Below, piece by piece: positions 47,684-55,470 of a DNA stretch of 64,000 nucleotides (position 1 is its first letter; the number at the start of each line of letters is the position of its first letter). The notes beneath the pieces were generated by a model that saw nothing but the letters and a program-made list of their open reading frames with translations, did not search any database and was not told the DNA's origin. Made by a program: the position numbers and the translations under genes. The stretch is from Myxococcales bacterium UBA1660 (GTDB lineage Bacteria; Myxococcota_A; Polyangia; Polyangiales; Houyiibacteriaceae), in contig DCLA01000118.1 of the NCBI GenBank assembly GCA_002320815.1, forward strand, positions 125,720 through 189,719, given 5' to 3'.

Positions 47684-49701
47684 CCGACATCCACTTTCGC
47701 TTCGGGGAGCCCCAACTCGGGCTCGCTGTGGGCTCGCTCCGTGAGGAACAAGAAGAGCGTGAGGGGACCGACGCGGCCGGCGAACATGCCGAGCGCGATG
47801 ATCCATTTGCCGACCTCGTCGAGCTCGGCGGTGCCGCCGATGGAGAGGCCCACCGTGGCCAGCGCGGAGACGACCTCGAAGACGGCCACCTCGGGATCCA
47901 TGACCTGGGTGAGCTGCACCGCGCCGATGAAGAAGAGGGCCAGGCCCAGGCCCACGGTGACCACCGCCGCGGCCTTGTAGACGGTCGCGTGGGTGACCCG
48001 GCGGCCGAAGGCCGTGGCGATCTTCTTGCCGCGCAAGGTGGCCGAGACGGTGAGCGCCAGGATGGCGATGGTGGTCGTCTTGGCGCCGCCGGCGGTACCG
48101 CCAGGGGAGCCGCCGATGAACATCAGGACGATCATCAGGGTCTGGGTGGCCGGTCGCGTGGCGGCGAGGTCCACCGAGTTGAAGCCCGCGGTGCGCAGGG
48201 TCGCCGACTGGAAGAAGGCGTTCACCAGCCGGTCGTACCAGGGCATGCCCTCCAGGGTGGCGCTCCACTCCATGGCCCCGAACGCGAGGGTGCCGACCAG
48301 GAGGAGCGCCATGCTCGTCCCCAGGATGAGCTTGTGCTGGAGCGGCACCCGCCGGCGCCGGACCCAGTCGGGGAAGACCAGCACCGCCGCCGGACTCAGC
48401 CCCCCGATGACCAGGAGCGCGGCGCAGGTCACCAGCACCACCGGGTCGTCGGCGTAGGGCACCAGGCTCGAGCTCTGGAGCGCGAACCCCGCGTTGCAGA
48501 ACGCGCTGATCGACGTGAAGAGCCCGCGCCAGAACGCCATGCCGAAGCCGTCGCCGCGGGCGACGAAGGCGCCGGTGAGGATCAGCGCGCCGGCTCCCTC
48601 GGTGATCAACGTGACGGCGAAGATGCGGCGCACCGAGACGCCCAGGAGGTGCCGCTCGGCCACGTTCATGGCACCGGCCACGGCGGCCTCGTGATGGAGC
48701 GAGACCCGGCGGCCCAAGGTGAAGAGCGCCACCGAGTAGAAGCTCATGATGCCCAGACCGCCGATCTGGATGAGCACCAGGAGGACCCCCTGGCCCACTC
48801 CGGAGAAGGCGGTCGGGGTGTCGACCACGATGAGACCGGTCACGCAGACCGCGCTCACCGAGGTGAAGAAGGCGTCGAGGGGCGCGAGGGGATCCTCGCC
48901 GGCGCACACCGGCAGGAGCAGGAGCGCGGTCCCCGCGGCGGCCAGGATGGCGAAGGTCAGGACCAGCAGCCGCGCCGGCCGGGTCATCAGATCGTCCCAG
49001 AGGCTCTCGTCCGGTCCGCGCTGGACCTGCGGGATCTGCGAGCGGGCCAGGAAGGTGAAGATCGCGAAGGCGACCAGCGCGAGCGTCGGCCGGAAGGGGA
49101 CCAGGACGAGGCAGGCCGCGGCGATGCCCAGCGCGGCGCCGATGCCCGCGCGGCGAAGGCGGCGCAGCGAGCGGCCTCGGCCCCAGCGGACGACCACCGC
49201 GCCGGCCAGGAGGAGCGAGACCCCGACGCTCCCCAGCTCCCACCAACCGACGTCGTGCATGGCCAGCACGATGGCGCCGAGGGAGAGCACCGAGAGCGCG
49301 CCCCGCGCCGTACGTCGCCGCGATGGCCGCGGGAAGACCATGTCGTAGCGGGCGCCCGCGGGGTCGAAGGTCAGGTAGGTCCCGAGCGCGAGCCCGAAGA
49401 GAGCGAAGAGCACCACCAACCCCGGCCCGTCGCGGAAGCGCTCGAAGAGGGCCACCCCGGCGACCGAGTAGGCGACGAGGGCCAGGGTCCGTCCCACGCG
49501 CACGCTGGTGGCGTGGAGGTACCCGCTGGCCAGGAGGACCACGCCGGCGCCGAGGAGGACCCAGTGCGCCCAGCCCTCGACCAGCGGCACGGACGCGCCG
49601 ATCGCGAGGGGCGCGGCGACGCAGAGGAGGAGCCCACGCTCCGCCCGCACCGTCCGAAGCGCCTCTTCCGCCGTCCTGCGCACGCGGGGGCTATAGGGCA
49701 C
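47680..49701 (-). CDS. trkH: TrkH/KtrB-family potassium uptake protein with extra N-terminal membrane region
   Basis: 673 residues, GTG start. The last 450 residues are a TrkH/KtrB pore: the four selectivity-filter loops are recognisable as VCVTGL, AFCNAGF, LRTAGFNS and LATVGLS, and GGSPGGTAGGAKTT is the conserved loop of the gate region. The first 200 residues add about six hydrophobic segments not found in KtrB (about 450 aa) or TrkH (about 480 aa). They may be a separate membrane domain. Forms the K+ channel that pairs with the RCK protein downstream. Confidence 0.9.
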   Translation of the reverse strand: MPYSPRVRRTAEEALRTVRAERGLLLCVAAPLAIGASVPLVEGWAHWVLLGAGVVLLASGYLHATSVRVGRTLALVAYSVAGVALFERFRDGPGLVVLFALFGLALGTYLTFDPAGARYDMVFPRPSRRRTARGALSVLSLGAIVLAMHDVGWWELGSVGVSLLLAGAVVVRWGRGRSLRRLRRAGIGAALGIAAACLVLVPFRPTLALVAFAIFTFLARSQIPQVQRGPDESLWDDLMTRPARLLVLTFAILAAAGTALLLLPVCAGEDPLAPLDAFFTSVSAVCVTGLIVVDTPTAFSGVGQGVLLVLIQIGGLGIMSFYSVALFTLGRRVSLHHEAAVAGAMNVAERHLLGVSVRRIFAVTLITEGAGALILTGAFVARGDGFGMAFWRGLFTSISAFCNAGFALQSSSLVPYADDPVVLVTCAALLVIGGLSPAAVLVFPDWVRRRRVPLQHKLILGTSMALLLVGTLAFGAMEWSATLEGMPWYDRLVNAFFQSATLRTAGFNSVDLAATRPATQTLMIVLMFIGGSPGGTAGGAKTTTIAILALTVSATLRGKKIATAFGRRVTHATVYKAAAVVTVGLGLALFFIGAVQLTQVMDPEVAVFEVVSALATVGLSIGGTAELDEVGKWIIALGMFAGRVGPLTLFLFLTERAHSEPELGLPEAKVDVG

Positions 49702-49723
49702 CGCGTGCGCGGGAGAAAGGTGC

Positions 49724-50550
49724 TCAGTAGGCCGGACGGCCCCAGGGGTCGTTCTGCGCGGGCTGGGCCGCGGGCTGCATGCGACCGGCGAAGTCGCCGA
49801 GCTGTTGCAGGTGCTGGGGGGTCAGCGAGAAGGAGGCCCCACACACGGTGAGGGTCACCACCCGGGCGCTGCCCAGGAAGCGCGCGTTGGACGCGGCGGT
49901 CTTCCCCTCCAGGGTCTCGAGCACGTCGCCGGCCTCGCCGCTCTGGTCGGCGTGGACCCGCATCTCGGCGGGCTGACCGTCGACCTGCCACACGAGCTCC
50001 TGGCAGGACGCGAGGACCGGCGTCGGCCCCCGGCGCTGGAAGCGGACCACCATATCGGGCTCCCCCGGCGTGCCGTAGAACGTGGCCGCCACCCCACCCC
50101 CGAAGTCGAGGGTCTCGGTGGTCGCCGCCGCGGTCGGGGTCGGGCTGGGTCCGGGGCCGGCGCCGGGCGCGGGTCCGAGCGCGTAGTCCGGAGCAGCCTC
50201 GCCGCCGCCGAACCAACCGGAGAAGCCCACCACGATCCCGAACTGCAGGCGACTCACGTCGAGGCCCTCGGTGTCGCCACCGACATCGGTGGACCAGCCC
50301 AGCTCGACGCGCGGGTCGAGGGAGAAGGAGTCCGCCAGGAAGATGTGCGCGCCGGCTCCGAAGCGAAAGCCGAGATAATTGGTCTTCGCCCGGTCGTCGC
50401 CGTCGTCTTGGACGTACCCCTCGATGCTCAGGCCAGCCATCGCGAAGGGGACCACCGGGCCGTGGTCGAGGAACATCAGCTCCACGGGGCCGAGAAACCG
50501 AGGACGAGGAGCGCGAGCGCCGCGGTGCGGCTCGCAGAATGGCGAAGCAT
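49724..50550 (-). pseudogene. Outer-membrane beta-barrel-type protein, signal peptide out of frame
   Basis: From ATG 50550 the frame reads MLRHSASRTAALALLVLGFS, a good signal peptide, then hits TGA after APWS. The next frame continues VELMFLDHGPVVPFAMAGLS and stays open to the stop at 49724 (about 255 residues). One extra C in the C4 run (plus-strand G4 at 50486-50489) would join them as GFSAPVELMFLDHG. The body has beta-barrel strands (GYVQDDGDDRAKTNYLGFRF; LQFGIVVGFSGWFGGG), a Pro/Thr/Ala linker and a second domain ending in LTPQHLQQLGDFAGRMQ. It is a frameshifted gene or a sequencing slip. Function of the intact protein is unknown. Confidence 0.7.
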
Positions 50551-50653
50551 GGGACGATCCCTCCCTGGAAGTCGTTCGGGCCCCCATACGGCGAGGTGCG
50601 GAGGGATCTCCCCTCGGCCTTTCGCCGAGGCCACGGGCAGGCGATGATCGGGT

Positions 50654-51736
50654 GTGCCCCTCTTTCGCTCCGCCGAACTGGCCCTGCGCGCCGCCCGCCT
50701 CGGCCGCTGGCTCGGCCCCTGGGCCGACGAGACCGCCTCGCCGCCCAGCCGCCGCCGAGAGATCGAAGTGACCCCCGCGATGAAGGCCTGGGTCTACGAG
50801 CCGGTGGGTCGGCGACCCCGGGGGGCCCTCCTCGTCGTGCCCGGCCTCCACTATCTCGGGCCTGCCGACGTCCGGCTGGATCGCTTCTGCCGGATCATGG
50901 CCTTCGCGGGGAACCTGGTCCTCTGCCCCTTCCTGCCGGACTTCTCCCGGATGCGGGTGGGCCCGAACCTGGGCCCCGACGCCAGCCGGGCCCTGGACGC
51001 GCTCCTCGCGCTGCCGGAGCGGCCGACGGACGTGAAGCCGGGGGTCCTGAGCATCTCCTTCGGGTCCCGCCCGGCGGTGGAGGTCGCCGCGACCCGGCCC
51101 GAGGTCGGCCGATTAATTCTCTTCGGGGGCTTCGCGGACTATCGGGACGCCATCCGCTTCTGCATCGCCGGGGCGCCCGACCCCGGCCGGGCCCACGACC
51201 CGCTCAACCGGCCCGCGGTCTATCTGAACCTACTGGAGCATCTGGACCCCGGGCCTAGAGACCCCGATTCCTTCGCCGAGGCCTGTTTCGAGTTCATCCG
51301 GCGGACCTGGGGCCGGCCGGAGATGAAAGTCCGGGCGGCCCACGAGCAGGTCGCCCGAGAGCTGGCCGAGGGCCTGGCGGATGCCGACCTCTTCCTCCAG
51401 GCGACGGGGATCGGCGAGGGCGGCGTGGAGCTGGGGCTGGCCGCCCTGGAAGCCGGCGCCCCCGCGTTCGAATACCTGGACCCCCGTCCGTGGGCGGGTC
51501 GGATCCAGGTGCCGGTCACGGTGATCCATGGCCGCGAGGACGATGTGATCCCCTTCGAGCATGCGGAGCGGTTGGCGTCCATGGCCCCCAATTCGCGACA
51601 CTTCGTCACGGGAATGTACGCTCATACGGGGCACGCGTCCCTCCGCGAGCTGGTGCCAACAGCCCTCAGCGAGGGGGTCGCCATGGTGGGGATCCTGGAC
51701 CACATGGCCCGCACGGGATTCACGATCACGACATAG
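50654..51736 (+). CDS. Alpha/beta hydrolase
   Basis: 360 residues, GTG start. Alpha/beta hydrolase core: ALLVVPGLHYLGPADVRLD, a nucleophile-elbow strand GVLSISFGSRPAVEVA (Ser in S-x-S-F-G), VTVIHGREDDVIPFEHAERL with the acid Asp, and YAHTGHASLREL with the His. The elbow lacks the usual first Gly (SISFG). The N-terminal 40 residues are helical. The substrate is not indicated by the sequence or context. It is divergent from the frameshifted membrane-protein gene and precedes a 442-nt gap. Confidence 0.78.
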   Translation: MPLFRSAELALRAARLGRWLGPWADETASPPSRRREIEVTPAMKAWVYEPVGRRPRGALLVVPGLHYLGPADVRLDRFCRIMAFAGNLVLCPFLPDFSRMRVGPNLGPDASRALDALLALPERPTDVKPGVLSISFGSRPAVEVAATRPEVGRLILFGGFADYRDAIRFCIAGAPDPGRAHDPLNRPAVYLNLLEHLDPGPRDPDSFAEACFEFIRRTWGRPEMKVRAAHEQVARELAEGLADADLFLQATGIGEGGVELGLAALEAGAPAFEYLDPRPWAGRIQVPVTVIHGREDDVIPFEHAERLASMAPNSRHFVTGMYAHTGHASLRELVPTALSEGVAMVGILDHMARTGFTITT

Positions 51737-52178
51737 GGATCGTGCTGAACGGAAAACCAGTGACCACTCGGCTCGCCGTCAGAATCTGCACGACCTGCTG
51801 AGGTCGCGCCGATCGAGTCGCTTTTGCGCCACAATTTGTGCCCGATCGGTCAAGTTGTCGGGGATCGGGGTGGCGAAGGTGCCCGACCCGACCCACACAG
51901 GTCGGTACTCTCATGGGCCAGAAGCGCGCGAAGACCCCTCGAAGACCGGCCAATCCGTTGGCCAGTGGCTTGCATACTAGCCACCGAGCGCGCGTCATCG
52001 TGCCAGTCGGAGCCAATGTCTCCGGCGGCCATCGGGTCCGACGACCCCGGCACGCGCGGTCCCATGAAAAATACACGTCGGCGGAGCGACCCATCGACGA
52101 GCGGCGACATAGAGAATCGGACCCCAGGCGTTTGGCGGCGCGGCAGGTCGGAGCAGGCAGAGCGGAAAGGCGGCAGCA
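51737..52178. other. 442-nt intergenic region upstream of the sigma factor gene
   Basis: No gene is recognised; base composition is less GC-rich than the flanking genes. It contains CGACCT-GCTG-AGGTCG (51791-51806, a possible terminator for the hydrolase), CACAATTTGTG (51830-51840), and GGCCAA-TCCG-TTGGCC (51948-51963), 9 bp before CATACT (51973-51978), which could be a -10 box. These are candidate control elements of the sigma factor gene; no confident -35 was found. Confidence 0.5.
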
Positions 52179-53504
52179 TTGAGCGACAACAGGGCACTAC
52201 TTCAGGAGCTCGTCGAGAAGGGTCAGAAGCGGGGCTTCCTGACCTACGGCGAGGTTTCGGACCGGCTGGCGGAGACGGACGTCGACCCGGCCATGGTCCA
52301 GCGCCTGACACGCCGGCTGCAGTCGGCCGGCGTCACGCTCGTCAACTGCGCCCGGGACGCGGAAGGCCGCTCCCCGCGGGAGCGCAAGGAGAAGACTGGT
52401 CAGGAGACCATCCAGTCCTACCTCGACTGGATCGGCACCGTCAGCCTCCTCACCCGTGAGGGCGAGGTGGAGCTGGCTCGCCAGATCGAGAAGGGGCGGA
52501 ACCTGATCTGGGAGGCCTACCTCGACTCGAAGATCAAGCCCAAGGACCTCGAAGAGTCCCTCCAGGAGCTGGAGACCAAGGTCGCCGAGGGCGAGATCCG
52601 GCCGCAGGACGCGGTCATCCACGACACCTTCCTGGAGCTCCGGCGCCGCCTCGGCGAATGGGCCCAGCTCGCGGCGAGCCGCAAGAAGGTCGACGGCGAG
52701 CGCGTCCGCCGGGAAGCGCGGCGCCCCGGCAAGGCGGTCCGCGAGGCCCACACGCTGATCGAGGCGGCCGACGCGGGCGTCGAGCGCGCCAAGGCGGAGA
52801 TGGTGGAGGCCAACCTCCGGCTCGTGGTCGCCACCGCGAAGAAGTACCTGAAGCGGGGCCTGCCGCTCCTGGACCTGATCCAGGAGGGGAACATGGGCCT
52901 CATGCGCGCCATCGACAAATTCGACTACACGCGCGGCTACAAGCTCTCGACCTACGCGTCCTGGTGGATCCGCCAGTCGATGGCCCGGGCGGCCACCGAC
53001 CAGGGTCGCACCATCCGGGTGCCGGTCCACGCCCACGAGCTCCTCACCAAGCTCATGAGCACCAGCCGGCGGCTCACCGCGACGCTCGGCCGGGACGCGA
53101 CGCCCGCCGAGGTCGCCAAGAAGATGCGGCTCCCGGTGGAGAAGGTTCGCAGCCTGCTGTCCATCGCCCGGGACACGGTCTCCCTCGAGACCCCGGTGGG
53201 GGCCGATGGCTCCAGCGAGCTCCGCGACCTGATCGCCGACGAACGGGCCGTGTCGCCCATGGACCCGCTCATCGACGACGACCTGAACAACACCGTCCTC
53301 GAGGCCCTCGCCACCCTGAGCGAGCGCGAGCAGCAGATCCTGCGGATGCGCTTCGGCATCGGCGACCAGGAGGCCCACACCCTGGCCGAGATCGGCCGCG
53401 AGTTCGGGCTCAGCCGCGAGCGGATCCGCCAGCTCCAGGCCCTGGCGCTGCGCAAGCTGCGCCTCGCCGCCCAGAGCGACACCCTGAAGGCCTTCGTGGC
53501 CTGA
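52179..53504 (+). CDS. RNA polymerase sigma factor, RpoD/SigA family
   Basis: 441 residues, TTG start at 52179 with GGAAAGG upstream. It has a short region 1.1-like N-terminus (LLQELVEKGQKRGFLTYGEV), region 1.2 (TREGEVELARQIEKGR), region 2 (ANLRLVVATAKKYLKRGLPL, then FDYTRGYKLSTYASWWIRQS), region 3 and region 4 (TLSEREQQILRMRFGIGDQE, then FGLSRERIRQLQALALRKLR). Region 2.4/4.2 look like those of primary sigma factors. At 441 residues it is much shorter than typical proteobacterial RpoD because the non-conserved insert is small (about 60-150). It may be the primary sigma or a group 2 paralogue. Confidence 0.9.
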   Translation: MSDNRALLQELVEKGQKRGFLTYGEVSDRLAETDVDPAMVQRLTRRLQSAGVTLVNCARDAEGRSPRERKEKTGQETIQSYLDWIGTVSLLTREGEVELARQIEKGRNLIWEAYLDSKIKPKDLEESLQELETKVAEGEIRPQDAVIHDTFLELRRRLGEWAQLAASRKKVDGERVRREARRPGKAVREAHTLIEAADAGVERAKAEMVEANLRLVVATAKKYLKRGLPLLDLIQEGNMGLMRAIDKFDYTRGYKLSTYASWWIRQSMARAATDQGRTIRVPVHAHELLTKLMSTSRRLTATLGRDATPAEVAKKMRLPVEKVRSLLSIARDTVSLETPVGADGSSELRDLIADERAVSPMDPLIDDDLNNTVLEALATLSEREQQILRMRFGIGDQEAHTLAEIGREFGLSRERIRQLQALALRKLRLAAQSDTLKAFVA

Positions 53505-53518
53505 AACGAGCGCGAGCG

Positions 53519-53552
53519 GTCACCGTCTCGGTGACATCACCCGAACGGGTGA
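53519..53552 (+). terminator. Two consecutive hairpins after the sigma factor gene
   Basis: GTCACCG-TCT-CGGTGAC (53519-53535) and TCACCCG-AA-CGGGTGA (53537-53552) are perfect inverted repeats one base apart, starting 15 nt after the sigma factor stop. No T tract follows. Confidence 0.65.
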
Positions 53553-53560
53553 CGAACGAT

Positions 53561-53613
53561 CGGCCCGGGATTCCGTGATTGTCGGAACCCGGGCCGAGCA
53601 CTATGCTCGGCCC
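53561..53613 (+). promoter_or_regulatory. Mutually exclusive hairpins (possible RNA switch)
   Basis: Stem A: CGGCCCGGG-a-TTCCG (53561-53575) with CGGAA-CCCGGGCCG (53583-53596). Stem B: GGGCCGAGCA (53591-53600) with TGCTCGGCCC (53604-53613), perfect, 3-nt loop. Bases 53591-53596 belong to both, so only one can form. This lies just before the ribosome site (GAGG 53623-53626) of the next gene. Confidence 0.55.
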
Positions 53614-53635
53614 GCTCGAACACGAGGAACGGATT

Positions 53636-54226
53636 GTGACGGCTTCCAACCCGCCCCCGCCCCCTTCCGGCGGCGGAATGAAATACGCCCTGGTGGGCAT
53701 TCTCTTCGCGCTCGCCGCGGTGGGTCTCTACTGTGCGACCGCCGACGACGGCTCGGGCGATGGCCCGGAGGTCGCCGAGGCGCCGCCGCCCGACGCGGGC
53801 ATCATCCAGCGCAACACGCAGATGCAGCCCCAGTTCGAGATCCCCGACGAGGAGCCCGACCTCGGTCAGCCCGACCTCGGGCAGCCCGAGGCGGAGACGA
53901 TGCGCTCGGTCCGGACCCCGCGGACCTGTGACGGTGACCTCGACGTCTCCGCCATCCGCTCGGTCGCGACCCAGAACAGCCGCCAGGTCCGCGCCTGCTA
54001 CGAGCGCGCGCTGAAGCAGAACAACCTGCTCCAGGGCACGGTCAACGTGACCCTGGCCGTCGGTCGCACCGGCTCCGTCGAGCAGGTCCGCGTCGGCGGG
54101 TCGCTGCGTGACAGCGAGGTCTTCGCCTGTGTGCGACGGCTGGCCCAGAGCTGGCAGTTCCCCGCGGTCACCGGTGGGTCCTGCGCGCAGGTGTCCATCC
54201 CCTTCGCGATGACCCCGCGCCCGTAG
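53636..54226 (+). CDS. AgmX/PglI-type C-terminal domain membrane protein
   Basis: 196 residues from GTG 53636. Upstream TTG 53579 and ATG 53603 fall in hairpin loops and would add unlike sequence. A Pro-rich lead (NPPPPPSGGG) precedes a single membrane anchor (YALVGILFALAAVGLYCAT), an acidic/Pro periplasmic linker, and a domain with two Cys: VRACYERALKQNNLLQGTVN and SEVFACVRRLAQSWQFPAVTGG. This is the myxobacterial AgmX/PglI C-terminal domain (TonB-C-like fold) present in gliding-related and many other envelope proteins. It probably spans to the periplasm and links to the envelope; the exact role is unknown. Confidence 0.8.
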   Translation: MTASNPPPPPSGGGMKYALVGILFALAAVGLYCATADDGSGDGPEVAEAPPPDAGIIQRNTQMQPQFEIPDEEPDLGQPDLGQPEAETMRSVRTPRTCDGDLDVSAIRSVATQNSRQVRACYERALKQNNLLQGTVNVTLAVGRTGSVEQVRVGGSLRDSEVFACVRRLAQSWQFPAVTGGSCAQVSIPFAMTPRP

Positions 54227-54268
54227 TCGCGACCCCATTCCGATGGACGCGTCCTCCTCGCGCCGCGC

Positions 54269-55354
54269 TCAGAGCTCGCCCGGATCGACCTCGACCCGGA
54301 AGCGGCGCTCGGTCTCCGGACGAGCGGAGAAGCCGATGGCGATCCCCGCGACGGCGGCCCCGAGGGCGACGGCCACCCAGGTCGTGCCCCGGCGCCACCA
54401 GGGGCGGCGCGGCGTAGGCACTCGCGGCGGCGCGACCGGGATCCGCAGGGCCGCGAGGCGCTCGGCGGCCTGCCGCGGTGGGAGGGCCCCCGCCGACGGC
54501 GTGTGCTCGGGGAGCCACCGCACCGGCGGGGTGCAGCCCGTCTCCGAGCAGAGGGTCGCGTAGCGCTCCCCGGCGACCTCCTCCACCCAGAGGAGCCGCT
54601 CGCCTGGGGCGAGCTGGAGCTGGGCGAGGGGTGTGGAGTCGAGGCGTCGCCGGACTCGTTCGGAGGGAGTGGACGCCAGGGACACCCGCCAGGTGGCGGG
54701 GCCGAGCAGGTCGACCACCCGAGCCCACGTGGTGAACCCCGGCGCCTCGAGGCGCACCACGTGCCGGCCGAGGGGCACCTCCGCGCGGAGCGGGAGCTCG
54801 CCGACGGGTCGGTCGTCGACGAAGGCCTGGGCCCCGGGCGCGGCGGTCTGCAGCGCGAGGAGGGTCGCGGGACGCGCCGCGACCTCGCGGCTCAGCGCGC
54901 GGGCCCGCGCGACGATCTCCGGCGGGGCCTCCGCGGCCCCCAGCGCGCGGCCGGGGTCGAGGGAGGCCGCTCGACCCAGGGACTGCTCGGCGAGGGCCTC
55001 GCGCCCTTGCTGGTGGGCCACGACGCCGGTGGTGAGCTCGACCTCCGCGAGCCAGCGGGCGATCCCGGGCACGTGGGCGTGGCCTTCGAGGATCTGCCGG
55101 GCCTCGTCGAGGGCCGCCAGGGCCTCGCCCTCCCGCAGGGACCGGGCCGCGTCCCGGGCCTCGACGACCAGCCGCTCCGCCCGGGCGACGGCCTCGAGGT
55201 CGGCGCGTCGGAGCGGGGTCGTCCGCGGAGTCCGGGTGTTCTGCCACCCGGCGACGGCCTCGGGCGCCGTGCCCTCGAAGCGGACGAACGACTGGGCCTC
55301 CACCCGGGTCGCGCCGAGGAGGGCGAGCACGAGCAGCGGCAGCCGGAGACCCAT
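54269..55354 (-). CDS. PEGA-domain membrane protein
   Basis: 361 residues, ATG 55354, cleavable signal MGLRLPLLVLALLGATRVEA. The N-terminal half is helical and TPR-like (AERLVVEARDAARSLREGEA). A PEGA domain follows near 180-225 (GAQAFVDDRPVGELPLRAEV, then GRHVVRLEAPGFTTW). A further region has paired Cys (YATLCSETGCTPPVRW). A membrane segment near 325-343 (TWVAVALGAAVAGIAIGFS) sits close to the C-terminus, after an Arg/Trp-rich stretch. Such proteins are common in Myxococcota; PEGA domains are thought to bind the envelope or surface-layer sugars. No catalytic motif is seen. Confidence 0.78.
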   Translation of the reverse strand: MGLRLPLLVLALLGATRVEAQSFVRFEGTAPEAVAGWQNTRTPRTTPLRRADLEAVARAERLVVEARDAARSLREGEALAALDEARQILEGHAHVPGIARWLAEVELTTGVVAHQQGREALAEQSLGRAASLDPGRALGAAEAPPEIVARARALSREVAARPATLLALQTAAPGAQAFVDDRPVGELPLRAEVPLGRHVVRLEAPGFTTWARVVDLLGPATWRVSLASTPSERVRRRLDSTPLAQLQLAPGERLLWVEEVAGERYATLCSETGCTPPVRWLPEHTPSAGALPPRQAAERLAALRIPVAPPRVPTPRRPWWRRGTTWVAVALGAAVAGIAIGFSARPETERRFRVEVDPGEL

Positions 55355-55470
55355 CGCGGCCGACGATAGTCGAGCCCGCTCGGCGCGACACGCTTTCCGA
55401 GAGGGCTCCGGGGCGACGCTCGGCGAGAGGGCGCGTGCGCCGCTGGGCTCGATGTCCCATCCTGCGGCCC

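Noticed and set aside
51958..51978. Promoter TTGGCC with CATACT before the sigma factor gene
   Set aside because: The spacer is only 9 bp, too short for a sigma-70 promoter; kept only as a possible -10 element.
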